Part shown: one piece after another, positions 1 through 8,118 of the stretch
Layout: every line of letters begins with the position of its first letter
Numbering within the stretch: position 1 is the first letter of the stretch
DNA from: Lutimonas vermicola
GTDB taxonomy: Bacteria; Bacteroidota; Bacteroidia; Flavobacteriales; Flavobacteriaceae
Length of the DNA: 64,000 nt
Reading direction: 5' to 3'
Assembly (NCBI RefSeq): GCF_038433205.1
Contig: NZ_JBCDNA010000001.1
Span: 1,302,001 to 1,366,000 of the forward strand
The notes under the pieces: generated by a model
What the model was told of the DNA's origin: nothing
The model's input: only the letters and a program-made list of their open reading frames with translations
The model's database searches: none
Translations under genes and position numbers: made by a program

Positions 1-551
1 GTTTTGAAATTTACAGAAGAATTCCGATCAACAACGGTACATTAAATTACACTGGTTTAGAGTTAGAAGCTACATATAACCCTACGAATAAAATAAGGTT
101 ATACGGATTAATAAGCCCCTATTTTGCGCAATTATCCGACACACGTGACTTCGCATACGACTATGATAACTGGGTCTGGTATGGCAACTTCAGGTTGCTT
201 TACCGAATTAACAACACGCTTCGATTCAATATTGATTATATATATCAGTCAGCTCAAAAAACCGCTATCACCGAATTAAAGGCATTTCAATTTGCCAATT
301 TAAGTGTCTCAAAAGATTTTTGGGAAGGCAAATCAACCCTAAGTTTCAAAATAAATGACGTTTTCCATACGAGAAAAGCAGTATTCAATTCTCTGGAAGC
401 CAACACGATAACTCAAAGAAATTTTATTTTTGATACGCAATATCTGTTATCCTTTTCATATCGTTTTAATAAAAACGGCAGGAAAAACACCCAAAACAGG
501 TCTAAAGAAATTGATAAGAATATATTTGAAATAGAAGATAAGATCAAATAA
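1..551 (+). CDS. Outer-membrane beta-barrel (TonB-dependent-receptor-like) protein, C-terminal part
   Basis: The reading frame is open from base 3 and ends at 551, so this is the last ~180 residues of a gene that starts before the window. The visible part has alternating aromatic and polar residues typical of outer-membrane beta strands (for example GLELEATYNP near the start) and a closing strand LLSFSYRFN followed by a short charged tail. The same ending, LSFTYRFN plus a basic tail, is seen in the complete receptor at 922-3402, and the segment SKDFWEGKSTLSFKINDVF matches SKDILKGNGTLVLNVDDLF there. The two are therefore paralogous barrels in near-tandem order. By family it should sit in the outer membrane; the ligand cannot be told. 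A terminator follows at once. Confidence 0.8.
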   Translation, partial: FEIYRRIPINNGTLNYTGLELEATYNPTNKIRLYGLISPYFAQLSDTRDFAYDYDNWVWYGNFRLLYRINNTLRFNIDYIYQSAQKTAITELKAFQFANLSVSKDFWEGKSTLSFKINDVFHTRKAVFNSLEANTITQRNFIFDTQYLLSFSYRFNKNGRKNTQNRSKEIDKNIFEIEDKIK

Positions 552-552
552 A

Positions 553-578
553 AAAAGCTTGGTCTCACAAGCTTTTCA
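553..578 (+). terminator. Intrinsic terminator after the first receptor
   Basis: Inverted repeat AAAAGCTTG / CAAGCTTTT (553-561 and 568-576) with a six-base loop lies directly behind the stop at 551. The A/T arms make it work in both directions, so it may also end the minus-strand gene that stops at 590. Confidence 0.7.
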
Positions 579-589
579 ATATGTATGTT

Positions 590-757
590 TTAAGATTTAG
601 CCTTTTTTTTAGCCTCCTTTTTTAATTTCCAATTTTCCATCAGGTTGCCAAACAACCAATATGGAACTACCGTGGTCAATAAAAAAATCAACATCCAAAA
701 CCCCATTGTAAAGACCGTTAAGAAAACTAAAAAACCCAAAAACTGACCAATTTCCAT
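590..757 (-). CDS. Small membrane protein, unknown function
   Basis: A 55-residue protein starting at the ATG at 757 (MEIGQFLGFL). A longer version from a TTG at 814 is possible but less likely. It has one long or two closely spaced hydrophobic segments (about residues 5-40) and then a strongly basic tail (NWKLKKEAKKKAKS), which by the positive-inside rule places the C-terminus in the cytoplasm. It is monocistronic and convergent with the receptor fragment. I do not recognise the family. Confidence 0.55.
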   Translation of the reverse strand: MEIGQFLGFLVFLTVFTMGFWMLIFLLTTVVPYWLFGNLMENWKLKKEAKKKAKS

Positions 758-921
758 GTGCGTAACTATTGTTTGAATCAGTGCCAAAAATAATACATAT
801 TTTTTAAATGACAATTACTTCTTAAGGTAATTTATCATTTGATTTAACATACATTTAACAAAACAGTTATTAAACTTGGCTTTATCTTCGCGGTCTTAGT
901 TCATATCCTATACAAGACCTT

Positions 922-3402
922 ATGAAAATATTATCTGTATTGCTTTTAATTACCTGTTTACCCCTATTGGGAATAGCACAGACAGATGAAAGAGGTCAAA
1001 GACCAAACAGGCCTTCTCAACAAAAAGGAGAAATGTTCGAATTAAGTGGAGTGATATTTGAAAAAGACCCTCGTATCCCACTTGAATTTGCCACTGTTAT
1101 TTTAAGACCCGTCAAAGGTAAACAGGTTTATGGGGGCTTAAGCAACCAAAAGGGGAAATTTAAGGTTGAAGTCCCAGAAGGCCGTTATAATATCAGCTTC
1201 GAATTTCTTTCGTTTAAAACGATTTCCATAGAAGACGTTGAGATCAACGGCGACATGGATCTTGGCGAAATTCTTATGGAAGTGAATGCAGAAGCCCTGG
1301 AAGAGGTCGAATTAATCGCGGAAAAAAGCACCATGGAGGTGAAACTGGACAAGAAGATCTATAATGTAGGCAAAGACATGACGGTAAAAGGAGGAACAGC
1401 AAGTGATGTGCTTGATAATGTGCCTTCGGTAACTGTGGATGCCGAGGGAGTCGTTAGCCTGAGAGGCAATGAGAATGTGAGGATACTTATCAACGGTAAA
1501 CCAAGCGGACTCATAGGATTGAATGATACAGAAGCCCTGAGACAATTTCCCGCCGACGCCATTGCCAAGGTAGAAGTTATTACGAGCCCTTCAGCAAGAT
1601 ATGATGCCGAAGGTACAGCAGGTATTCTAAATATAATATTAAGAAGGGATAAAATAACCGGTTTTAACGGAGTCGGTACTGTTAATTTAGGTTTTCCTGA
1701 ATACTATGGTTTTTCCACCAGCCTTAATTACAGACTTGAAAATGTTAATTTTTTTACCAATATCGGCTATTCAGACCGTGATTCACCAGGTAATTCGAGT
1801 GCTGAAACCACCTATTTTTCACCAAACGCGGCTTATGCCTCAACAGCACAATCCATTGACTACAATAGAAAAGGCAACAATTTAAATCTCAATTTCGGTA
1901 TTGAGTATTATATTGCAAAGGAAACTTCTATAACTGGAAGCTTTTTATACAGAAATTCAGACAGGGACCGTATTTCTGAAAATATGACAGATGCTTTTGA
2001 TGAATTCAGTGACCTTGCCAATTCAACGCTTCGGATAGAAAATGGAGTATCAAAAGACAATGTTTTTCAATACGATTTTAATTTTTTACATAAATTTAAA
2101 AAAGAAGGACATCAAATTGACCTCGACCTGCAGTATCAGGATAACAGCGATGATGAAAACAGTTTGATCACCAATGAGGAGACCTTCCCGAATATGTTTG
2201 ACCAACTTTCTGAAAAATTCGACTCCTATGAATTACAAAAGCGGTTTTTGATTCAAAGTGATTATGTATTGCCCATTGGCGAAGACCAGCAGGTTGAAAT
2301 CGGCTTTCGGATCAACAGCGATAACAGGGAAACTGATTACAGGTTTTTCAATGAAAATGATGATGGTGATTTTGTGGTCAACGACAGTCTGACGAACCTG
2401 TTTGATTACGATGAAATGGTAAGTGCTGTCTACGGCCAATACGGTAATAAATTTGGAAATTTCTCAGCTTTGGTAGGCCTTAGGATCGAGGGAACAGACA
2501 TAGACATACGTTCAACGGGAAAAGAAATTGATTCGGTGAATCAAAAGAATTATGTGAACGTATTTCCAACAGCGAACCTGGTTTACGAATTTTCGGATTC
2601 CGAAAACCTGACCCTGGGGTACAACAGTCGAATAAGAAGGCCCAGATCCTGGTTTATTAACCCCTTTCCTTCTCAGTCGAGCAGAACAAATATATTTCAG
2701 GGAAACCCTGATTTAGATCCTTCAATATCCCATGGCGTTGATCTTGGTTATTATAAAAGGTGGCAAAAGGTAACCTTTAATACATCTGTTTATTTCAGTC
2801 ATGCTACTGACATTTTTCAATTCATAAGCACAGACACCGGATTGAGCACTGAAGATGGTATTCCGATCATCAGGAGGACACCGATAAACCTGAGCACAGA
2901 TGATCGCTATGGATTTGAATTCTCTGCCAACTATACTCCTAAAAAAAACTGGAGGTTTAATGCCAGCTTTAACTTCTATAATTCGACTATTGAAGGAGAA
3001 TATGAAGGTGTGGATTTTGGATCTGAATTCTATAGCTGGTTCGCCAGGGGTAGCTCAAAAATAACCTTACCTGCTGCAATAGACTGGCAAACAACCTTAA
3101 TGTACAGAGGCCCAAGACAAAATTCCCAATCAAAAAGCGAAGGTATGTTTGCGTCAAATATGGCTTTTAGCAAGGATATTTTAAAAGGAAATGGAACCTT
3201 GGTCTTGAATGTGGATGATCTTTTCAATTCACGAAAAAGAGTTTCTGTAACGACTACTGACACTTTTGTTGAAAACAATGAATTTCAATGGAGAGAAAGG
3301 CAATTCAGGCTTTCATTTACATATCGCTTCAACCAGAAAAAACAACGACAACGTGATCGGAATGGGATGAACGGAGATGACGGTGAGGGTTTCGGGGGAT
3401 AG
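922..3402 (+). CDS. TonB-dependent receptor / outer-membrane beta-barrel family protein
   Basis: An 826-residue protein with a clear Sec signal peptide (MKILSVLLLITCLPLLGIAQ). A CarboxypepD_reg-like domain follows at about residues 40-125 (YNISFEFLSFKTISIEDVEI). Then comes a TonB plug-like domain at about 130-245, with VTVDAEGVVSLRGNENVRI and the SARYDAEGTAGILNIILRR segment typical of this family. The rest is a large beta-barrel ending in LSFTYRFN. This architecture fits the Bacteroidota OMP_b-brl_3 / TonB-receptor group, which imports unknown ligands through the outer membrane. There is no adjacent SusD-like gene, so it is not an obvious polysaccharide locus. The tail after the last strand is basic and Gly/Asp-rich. 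A TATCTTCG box at 883-890 may be its -7 element. Confidence 0.88.
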   Translation: MKILSVLLLITCLPLLGIAQTDERGQRPNRPSQQKGEMFELSGVIFEKDPRIPLEFATVILRPVKGKQVYGGLSNQKGKFKVEVPEGRYNISFEFLSFKTISIEDVEINGDMDLGEILMEVNAEALEEVELIAEKSTMEVKLDKKIYNVGKDMTVKGGTASDVLDNVPSVTVDAEGVVSLRGNENVRILINGKPSGLIGLNDTEALRQFPADAIAKVEVITSPSARYDAEGTAGILNIILRRDKITGFNGVGTVNLGFPEYYGFSTSLNYRLENVNFFTNIGYSDRDSPGNSSAETTYFSPNAAYASTAQSIDYNRKGNNLNLNFGIEYYIAKETSITGSFLYRNSDRDRISENMTDAFDEFSDLANSTLRIENGVSKDNVFQYDFNFLHKFKKEGHQIDLDLQYQDNSDDENSLITNEETFPNMFDQLSEKFDSYELQKRFLIQSDYVLPIGEDQQVEIGFRINSDNRETDYRFFNENDDGDFVVNDSLTNLFDYDEMVSAVYGQYGNKFGNFSALVGLRIEGTDIDIRSTGKEIDSVNQKNYVNVFPTANLVYEFSDSENLTLGYNSRIRRPRSWFINPFPSQSSRTNIFQGNPDLDPSISHGVDLGYYKRWQKVTFNTSVYFSHATDIFQFISTDTGLSTEDGIPIIRRTPINLSTDDRYGFEFSANYTPKKNWRFNASFNFYNSTIEGEYEGVDFGSEFYSWFARGSSKITLPAAIDWQTTLMYRGPRQNSQSKSEGMFASNMAFSKDILKGNGTLVLNVDDLFNSRKRVSVTTTDTFVENNEFQWRERQFRLSFTYRFNQKKQRQRDRNGMNGDDGEGFGG

Positions 3403-3490
3403 CTTATTAAGGCATTCCCAGGCATGAAAATTACTTGATCTGAATTAGAAATTTCAAGTCCATATCAATTCTTTTCTGGGCGCTATTTTG

Positions 3491-3498
3491 TATCTTTG
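3491..3498 (+). promoter_or_regulatory. -7 promoter box of fumC
   Basis: TATCTTTG matches the Bacteroidota -7 consensus TAnnTTTG. Transcription would begin around 3505, which excludes upstream in-frame start codons (TTG 3496, ATG 3499) and supports the ATG at 3529. I see no good -33 TTTG. Confidence 0.55.
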
Positions 3499-3528
3499 AT
3501 GCTTATCAGTAAGACAAAATATTTACCC

Positions 3529-4929
3529 ATGAAATACAGAATAGAACACGATACCATTGGCGAGGTGCAGGTTCCTGCAGACAAGTTCTGGGGAGCTCAG
3601 ACCGAAAGATCAAGAAACAATTTTAAGATAGGAGTTGAAGCATCGATGCCAAAGGAAATCATAGAAGGATTTGCCTATTTGAAAAAGGCTGCCGCTTATA
3701 CCAATCATGACCTTGGCGTTCTTGATAAAGACAAAAGAGATGCCATTGCAACAGTATGCGATGAAATATTAGCAGGAGAATTGTTTGATCAGTTTCCCTT
3801 GGTAATATGGCAAACAGGATCAGGTACGCAAAGCAATATGAATTGCAATGAAGTGATTGCGAATAAGGCTCATGTTAATCATGGAGGAGATCTAAACAGC
3901 AGTGACCGGTTCATTCATCCTAATGATGACGTGAACAAGTCGCAATCTTCAAATGACACTTTTCCTACGGGTATGCATATTGCCATCTATAAAAAAATTG
4001 TAGAAGTAACCATCCCGGGGGTAGAACAATTACGCAATACTTTGCAACAAAAATCAATTGAGTTTTCCAGTGTCGTTAAAATTGGCAGGACCCATCTTAT
4101 GGATGCTACCCCGCTCACATTAGGCCAGGAATTTTCAGGCTATGTTTCACAACTTGATCATGGGATAAAAGCCTTGAACAATACCCTTGATCATCTGTCT
4201 GAATTGGCCCTTGGAGGCACAGCGGTCGGAACAGGTATCAATACTCCTGAAGGATATTCAGAACTTGTGGCAAAATATATTGCAGAATTTACGGGCCTTC
4301 CTTTTATTACAGCTGAAAATAAATTTGAGGCACTGGCTGCACATGACGCAGTGGTTGAAACTCATGGCGCCTTAAAGCAACTGGCCGTCTCACTGATGAA
4401 GATAGCAAATGATATCAGAATGCTGGCATCGGGCCCGAGAAGTGGTATTGGTGAACTTATTATTCCTGCCAATGAACCCGGTTCATCAATCATGCCCGGC
4501 AAAGTAAATCCTACACAGGCCGAAGCGCTTACCATGGTTTGCGCACAGGTAGTCGGAAACGATGTCGCTGTAACCGTTGGAGGGATGACGGGCCACTATG
4601 AACTAAATGTATTTAAACCGGTCATGGCGGCCAATACAATTCAATCAGCACAACTCATTGGAGATGCCTGTATGTCATTTAATAATAATTGCGCCATTGG
4701 AATTGAACCAAATTATCCCCAGATCAAGCAACTTTTAAACAATTCACTAATGCTGGTAACTGCTTTGAACACCAAGATCGGTTACGAAAACTCTGCTAAA
4801 ATTGCCAAAACAGCTCATAAAAACGGAACTACTTTAAGAGAAGAGGCCATTAATCTTGGTTATTTAACAGGAGAAGAGTTTGATGAATGGGTTCGCCCGG
4901 AAGATATGGTGGGAAGCTTAAAAGTTTAA
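3529..4929 (+). CDS. fumC: Class II fumarate hydratase
   Basis: A 466-residue protein, normal for FumC. It reversibly hydrates fumarate to L-malate in the TCA cycle as a cytoplasmic tetramer, without an Fe-S cluster. Visible motifs are TGSGTQSNMN at 96-105, SSNDTFPTGMH around 145-155, the conserved GRTHLMDATP, and the superfamily signature GSSIMPGKVNP at about 318-328, whose mobile loop carries the catalytic serine. The start at 3529 (MKYRIEHDTIGE) matches the family; the frame is open for 11 more codons upstream, but that part overlaps the promoter. It appears to be transcribed alone or with the deaminase 64 bp downstream. The related aspartate ammonia-lyase is less likely, given the motif spacing and N-terminus. 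Confidence 0.96.
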   Translation: MKYRIEHDTIGEVQVPADKFWGAQTERSRNNFKIGVEASMPKEIIEGFAYLKKAAAYTNHDLGVLDKDKRDAIATVCDEILAGELFDQFPLVIWQTGSGTQSNMNCNEVIANKAHVNHGGDLNSSDRFIHPNDDVNKSQSSNDTFPTGMHIAIYKKIVEVTIPGVEQLRNTLQQKSIEFSSVVKIGRTHLMDATPLTLGQEFSGYVSQLDHGIKALNNTLDHLSELALGGTAVGTGINTPEGYSELVAKYIAEFTGLPFITAENKFEALAAHDAVVETHGALKQLAVSLMKIANDIRMLASGPRSGIGELIIPANEPGSSIMPGKVNPTQAEALTMVCAQVVGNDVAVTVGGMTGHYELNVFKPVMAANTIQSAQLIGDACMSFNNNCAIGIEPNYPQIKQLLNNSLMLVTALNTKIGYENSAKIAKTAHKNGTTLREEAINLGYLTGEEFDEWVRPEDMVGSLKV

Positions 4930-4993
4930 ATAAAAGAGCAAGGAAAGAAGGCTTTTTAATTATTTTTTTTCTGCTAAAAGAGATCAATAAATT

Positions 4994-5539
4994 ATGTGCA
5001 ATAGTTTTAACAAGAAATTCCTCGATGAAGCGGCAAAAGCTCTGGAAGGGGAAAATGACTCAAGTTTAACTGACCATGCGCTATATATGGATCAAGCTAT
5101 CGATGCAGCCATAAAAGGAGTTTTGAATAATGAGGGTGGACCTTTCGGCTGTATCATTATAAAGGATGGCAAAATAATTGGCAAAGGAAACAACAAAGTG
5201 ACTTCAACAAATGACCCGACGGCCCATGCAGAGGTCATTGCGATTAGGGAAGCCTGTAAAGCTTTAAATTCATTCCAGCTGGACGATTGTGTTTTATATA
5301 CCAGTTGCGAACCCTGTCCTATGTGCCTGGGGGCCATATATTGGGCCAGGCCAAAAAAAGTATATTACGGTTGCAAGAAATCTGATGCAGCCAAAATTGG
5401 TTTTGATGATGACTTTATTTACAAAGAGCTGGATTTGGAACCTGGCAAAAGAACAATTCCATTTGAACAAATTAACAGAAAAGAAGCTATCAAGGCATTT
5501 GAAGCCTGGGAAAAGAAAGAAGATAAAATAGAGTATTAA
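4994..5539 (+). CDS. Nucleoside/guanine deaminase-like (CDA family)
   Basis: A 181-residue member of the cytidine/deoxycytidylate deaminase fold. It has the zinc motif HAE (residues 78-80) and PCPMC (107-111), which supply the zinc ligands and the proton-shuttling glutamate. The flanking text (NDPTAHAEV, LYTSCEPCPMCLGAIYWARP, IGFDDDFIYKE) and the end in KIEY are very close to Bacillus guanine deaminase GuaD, so conversion of guanine to xanthine is the most likely reaction. tRNA adenosine deaminase (TadA) is the alternative, but the FDD..IYKE segment favours GuaD. An ATG at 5087 (MDQAIDAAI) would give a 150-residue protein closer to GuaD in length; the extra N-terminal ~31 residues are atypical and may not be translated. 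Confidence 0.85.
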   Translation: MCNSFNKKFLDEAAKALEGENDSSLTDHALYMDQAIDAAIKGVLNNEGGPFGCIIIKDGKIIGKGNNKVTSTNDPTAHAEVIAIREACKALNSFQLDDCVLYTSCEPCPMCLGAIYWARPKKVYYGCKKSDAAKIGFDDDFIYKELDLEPGKRTIPFEQINRKEAIKAFEAWEKKEDKIEY

Positions 5540-5554
5540 CTAAATTGTTCCGTT

Positions 5555-5962
5555 ATGCGCAAAATAGGTATTTGGATCGATCAAAAAGAAGCAAACTTGA
5601 TCACACTGACCAAGAATGACGTTTACTCAAAAACAATTTATTCTGATATTGAAACCAGGGTTCGTATCGATGGAGAAAAAAAACAATTCGGAAGATTCGG
5701 TGATCAATTCCTTGTGGATGAAAAAGGTAAAGAGAACAAACTAAAAGAGTACACGCAGAAATACCTTCTTCGGGTGTTAAAGGAATTATCTTCGGCCGAT
5801 GAGATTTTGCTGTTTGGTCCTGCTCAAACAAAATTTAAATTGGAGAAGCTTATTTCGAGTGTACCCGAATTAGCCGTAAAACATAAAGAGACCAAGACAT
5901 CCGAAAATATGACACATAACCAGAAATTGGCTTATGTGAAAGATTTCTATAAAAACAGCTGA
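5555..5962 (+). CDS. Conserved hypothetical protein, possibly release-factor-like (baeRF/eRF1-domain type)
   Basis: A 135-residue soluble protein starting 15 bp after the deaminase stop, so probably co-transcribed. It opens with MRKIGIWIDQKEANLI, has LLRVLKELSSADEILLFGPAQTKFKLEK in the middle (a beta strand followed by GPAxxK), and ends with MTHNQKLAYVKDFY. This layout (an IWID..A start, a 'LFGPG/A-x-x-K' strand turn, and a short C-terminal helix) resembles small bacterial proteins related to eRF1 domain 2 and 'host attachment' proteins. I make that link from memory of the pattern, so the function is inference. No signal peptide or membrane segment is present. Confidence 0.6.
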   Translation: MRKIGIWIDQKEANLITLTKNDVYSKTIYSDIETRVRIDGEKKQFGRFGDQFLVDEKGKENKLKEYTQKYLLRVLKELSSADEILLFGPAQTKFKLEKLISSVPELAVKHKETKTSENMTHNQKLAYVKDFYKNS

Positions 5963-6112
5963 TTATAGACCCCGGCTTAGCTGCCTGATCTTGTCGTAAT
6001 ATTCCTGGTATTCTTTTTCTGCCATCCTTTGCGCCTTACTGTTAAAGATTTCCTTTTCACTGCGCTTTTTGTTATCAGATCCTTTGGGGGTTCCAATTCT
6101 GTCATTTTTCAT
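5963..6112 (-). CDS. Small basic protein, 49 residues, unknown
   Basis: The ATG at 6112 opens a 49-codon frame ending TAA at 5963, directly abutting the stop of the plus-strand gene at 5962. The product begins MKNDRIGTPKGSDNKKRSEK and is very rich in Lys, Arg, Glu and Gln, with a predicted amphipathic helix (AQRMAEKEYQEYYDKIRQL). Composition and codon use look like a real small flavobacterial protein and not a shadow, since no gene lies opposite. There is no cysteine or membrane segment. The function is unknown; nucleic-acid or ribosome binding would be a guess. Confidence 0.5.
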   Translation of the reverse strand: MKNDRIGTPKGSDNKKRSEKEIFNSKAQRMAEKEYQEYYDKIRQLSRGL

Positions 6113-6244
6113 TTCTTCGCAATTTTTTTATACTTAACGCAAGAAATACACTGTTTATTATGTGAACCCAATTGAAGGTCTTATAATTATCTATTAAAAA
6201 TAGCTGAAAAACAATGAGTTACAATGCTGTTCTTAAAACTATCT

Positions 6245-7645
6245 TCACCATTTTGTGTGATAGAAATCTGATTCGGGAGCATCGATCCGTTGATAGGTGT
6301 GTGCCCCAAAGAAATCTCTCTGAGCCTGAATCAAATTAGCCGGCAACCTTTCGGTAGTCATATCCACCCAATAATGATAAGCAGCCGAAAAACAGTGCAG
6401 GGAAAACCTGCTTCTCAAAGCTGTCATCAGGATTTCACGAGTCGCAGATTCGCCCTTGACCAATGCTTTGTTAACCGTTTCCATCTCAAATAGATCCTCT
6501 TTTGTTTGAAATTCTTTATAAAGAATATTCATAAGATGAGACTTTATAATACATCCATTTGACCAGATTCTGGCAATTTCCGAAAAATCAAGATTCCATC
6601 CATAAGACTCGGAAGCCTGTTGCATTAGTTTAAATCCTTGCTGATGATTGACCAGCCTGGCAAATTCATACGACTTTTCCAGTATACTGATATTCAACTC
6701 CTGCTCCATATTAGAATCAGTTCTAACCAGTTTTGACATATTTTCCCGTACCTCTTTAAATGATGAAATATACCTTGCAAAAACTGCAGCAGACATCATT
6801 GTATTGGGAATTCCCAAGTCAAAGGCCGCCTTGCTTGACCAGGAACCGGTCCCCTTATTTCCGGCCTTATCTAAAATCATGTCAATCAAATAACTGCTCC
6901 CCTCCTTTTTCCTTAAAATTAATATAGTGATTTCCAACAAGTAACTTGACAGTTTTCCTTTATTCCAAGATTCAAATACTGCTGCAATTTCATCATTTGT
7001 CATCCTTTTTGACATCAATCCATACAACTCGGCCAGCAATTGCATTTCAACATATTCTATGCCATTGTGCACCATTTTTATAAAATGACCAGAACCGTCA
7101 GGCCCGATATAAGTACAACAGGTTTTACCGAAATCATCTTTAGCAGCAATGGCCTCCAGGATCTCAGACACATAGGCATAACTCTCTTTCCTGCCCCCCG
7201 GCATAATTGAAGGCCCTTTTCTGGCACCTTCCTCGCCACCTGATATCCCGGCTCCAATAAATTCTATTCCTTGGCTTTGCGCCAAGTCAAACCTCCTTTT
7301 TGTATTCAAATAATGAGAATTTCCACCATCGATAATAATGTCTCCTTCAGACAGCATTGGGATCAAACTGTTTAAAACAAGGTCAACGGCCGGGCCCGCT
7401 TTGATCATGATAAGGATCTTTCGCGGTCGGGCCATAGAATCTATAAATAACTTCAGATCGGTGAACCCCTTGATGTTAGGTCGATCCGCGTTTGCCGAAA
7501 TAAAATTTTTTACTACTTCTTCTTCTCCCGAATCAGCCCTGTTATACACAGACAATTCATAGCCCTTGTCTGCTATGTTCAAACTTATGCTGCTGCCCAT
7601 TACTCCAAGGCCAAATACACCAAAATCACTTTTCTTACTGCTCAT
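6245..7645 (-). CDS. gnd: 6-phosphogluconate dehydrogenase (decarboxylating)
   Basis: A 466-residue cytoplasmic enzyme that oxidatively decarboxylates 6-phosphogluconate to ribulose-5-phosphate. The N-terminal Rossmann motif is GLGVMG (12-17), followed by VYNRAD, whose Asn-Arg pair usually binds the NADP phosphate. The substrate site shows GGNSHY, GISGGEEGARKGPSIMPGG and HFIKMVHNGIEY (catalytic Lys and Glu), and the C-terminal half has DKAGNKGTGSWSS. Its ATG overlaps the stop of the upstream gluconokinase by four bases (7642-7645), so translation is probably coupled. It is the last gene of the gluconate operon. Length is normal for the family. Confidence 0.96.
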   Translation of the reverse strand: MSSKKSDFGVFGLGVMGSSISLNIADKGYELSVYNRADSGEEEVVKNFISANADRPNIKGFTDLKLFIDSMARPRKILIMIKAGPAVDLVLNSLIPMLSEGDIIIDGGNSHYLNTKRRFDLAQSQGIEFIGAGISGGEEGARKGPSIMPGGRKESYAYVSEILEAIAAKDDFGKTCCTYIGPDGSGHFIKMVHNGIEYVEMQLLAELYGLMSKRMTNDEIAAVFESWNKGKLSSYLLEITILILRKKEGSSYLIDMILDKAGNKGTGSWSSKAAFDLGIPNTMMSAAVFARYISSFKEVRENMSKLVRTDSNMEQELNISILEKSYEFARLVNHQQGFKLMQQASESYGWNLDFSEIARIWSNGCIIKSHLMNILYKEFQTKEDLFEMETVNKALVKGESATREILMTALRSRFSLHCFSAAYHYWVDMTTERLPANLIQAQRDFFGAHTYQRIDAPESDFYHTKW

Positions 7646-8118
7646 AAACTTGACTTTATTATTTCAACTATTTCTTCGGGAGTTTTATCAATATCAACGT
7701 GGATTCCGTATTCTGGAACTTCAAGGGCCTCAAACTGAGAGCGCAGCATTTCCTCACTCATATAATGATCTTTTCGTTTACGCATCCTGTCAAAGATCAA
7801 ATCATAAGATCCGGATAGAAAAACCCAATAACAATTGTTTAAACCTTTTGCCAATATTTTCCTGTATTTTTCCTTAAGGGCCGAACAAGCTAATATGGCT
7901 CCACCCTGTTTCTCCCATTCCACAAGATTTTTTGAAAGAGTTTCAAGCCAGGATTCCCTGTCTTGATCATTGAGTGGTTTTCCACTGCGCATTTTATCAA
8001 TATTTGCCTGTGGATGAAAATCATCTGCGTCATAAAAGGGAAGTCCCAAATCTACTGACAGCTTTTTTGCAATGGTGGTTTTACCGCACCCACTAACACC
8101 AATCACCTGTATGATCAT
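7642..8118 (-). CDS. gntK: Gluconokinase, GntK type
   Basis: A 158-residue P-loop kinase phosphorylating D-gluconate to 6-phosphogluconate. The Walker A motif GVSGCGKTT lies at 7-15. YDADDFHPQANIDKMRSGKPL (split here: YDADDFHP then QANIDKMRSGKPL) is the gluconokinase substrate region, with ACSALKEKYR and the FLSG.YDLIFDRMRKRKDHYM lid further on. Four-base overlaps with both neighbours (stop within the gnd start, start within the lactonase stop) place it firmly in one operon with them. Its product is exactly the substrate of gnd. Confidence 0.95.
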   Translation of the reverse strand: MIIQVIGVSGCGKTTIAKKLSVDLGLPFYDADDFHPQANIDKMRSGKPLNDQDRESWLETLSKNLVEWEKQGGAILACSALKEKYRKILAKGLNNCYWVFLSGSYDLIFDRMRKRKDHYMSEEMLRSQFEALEVPEYGIHVDIDKTPEEIVEIIKSSL

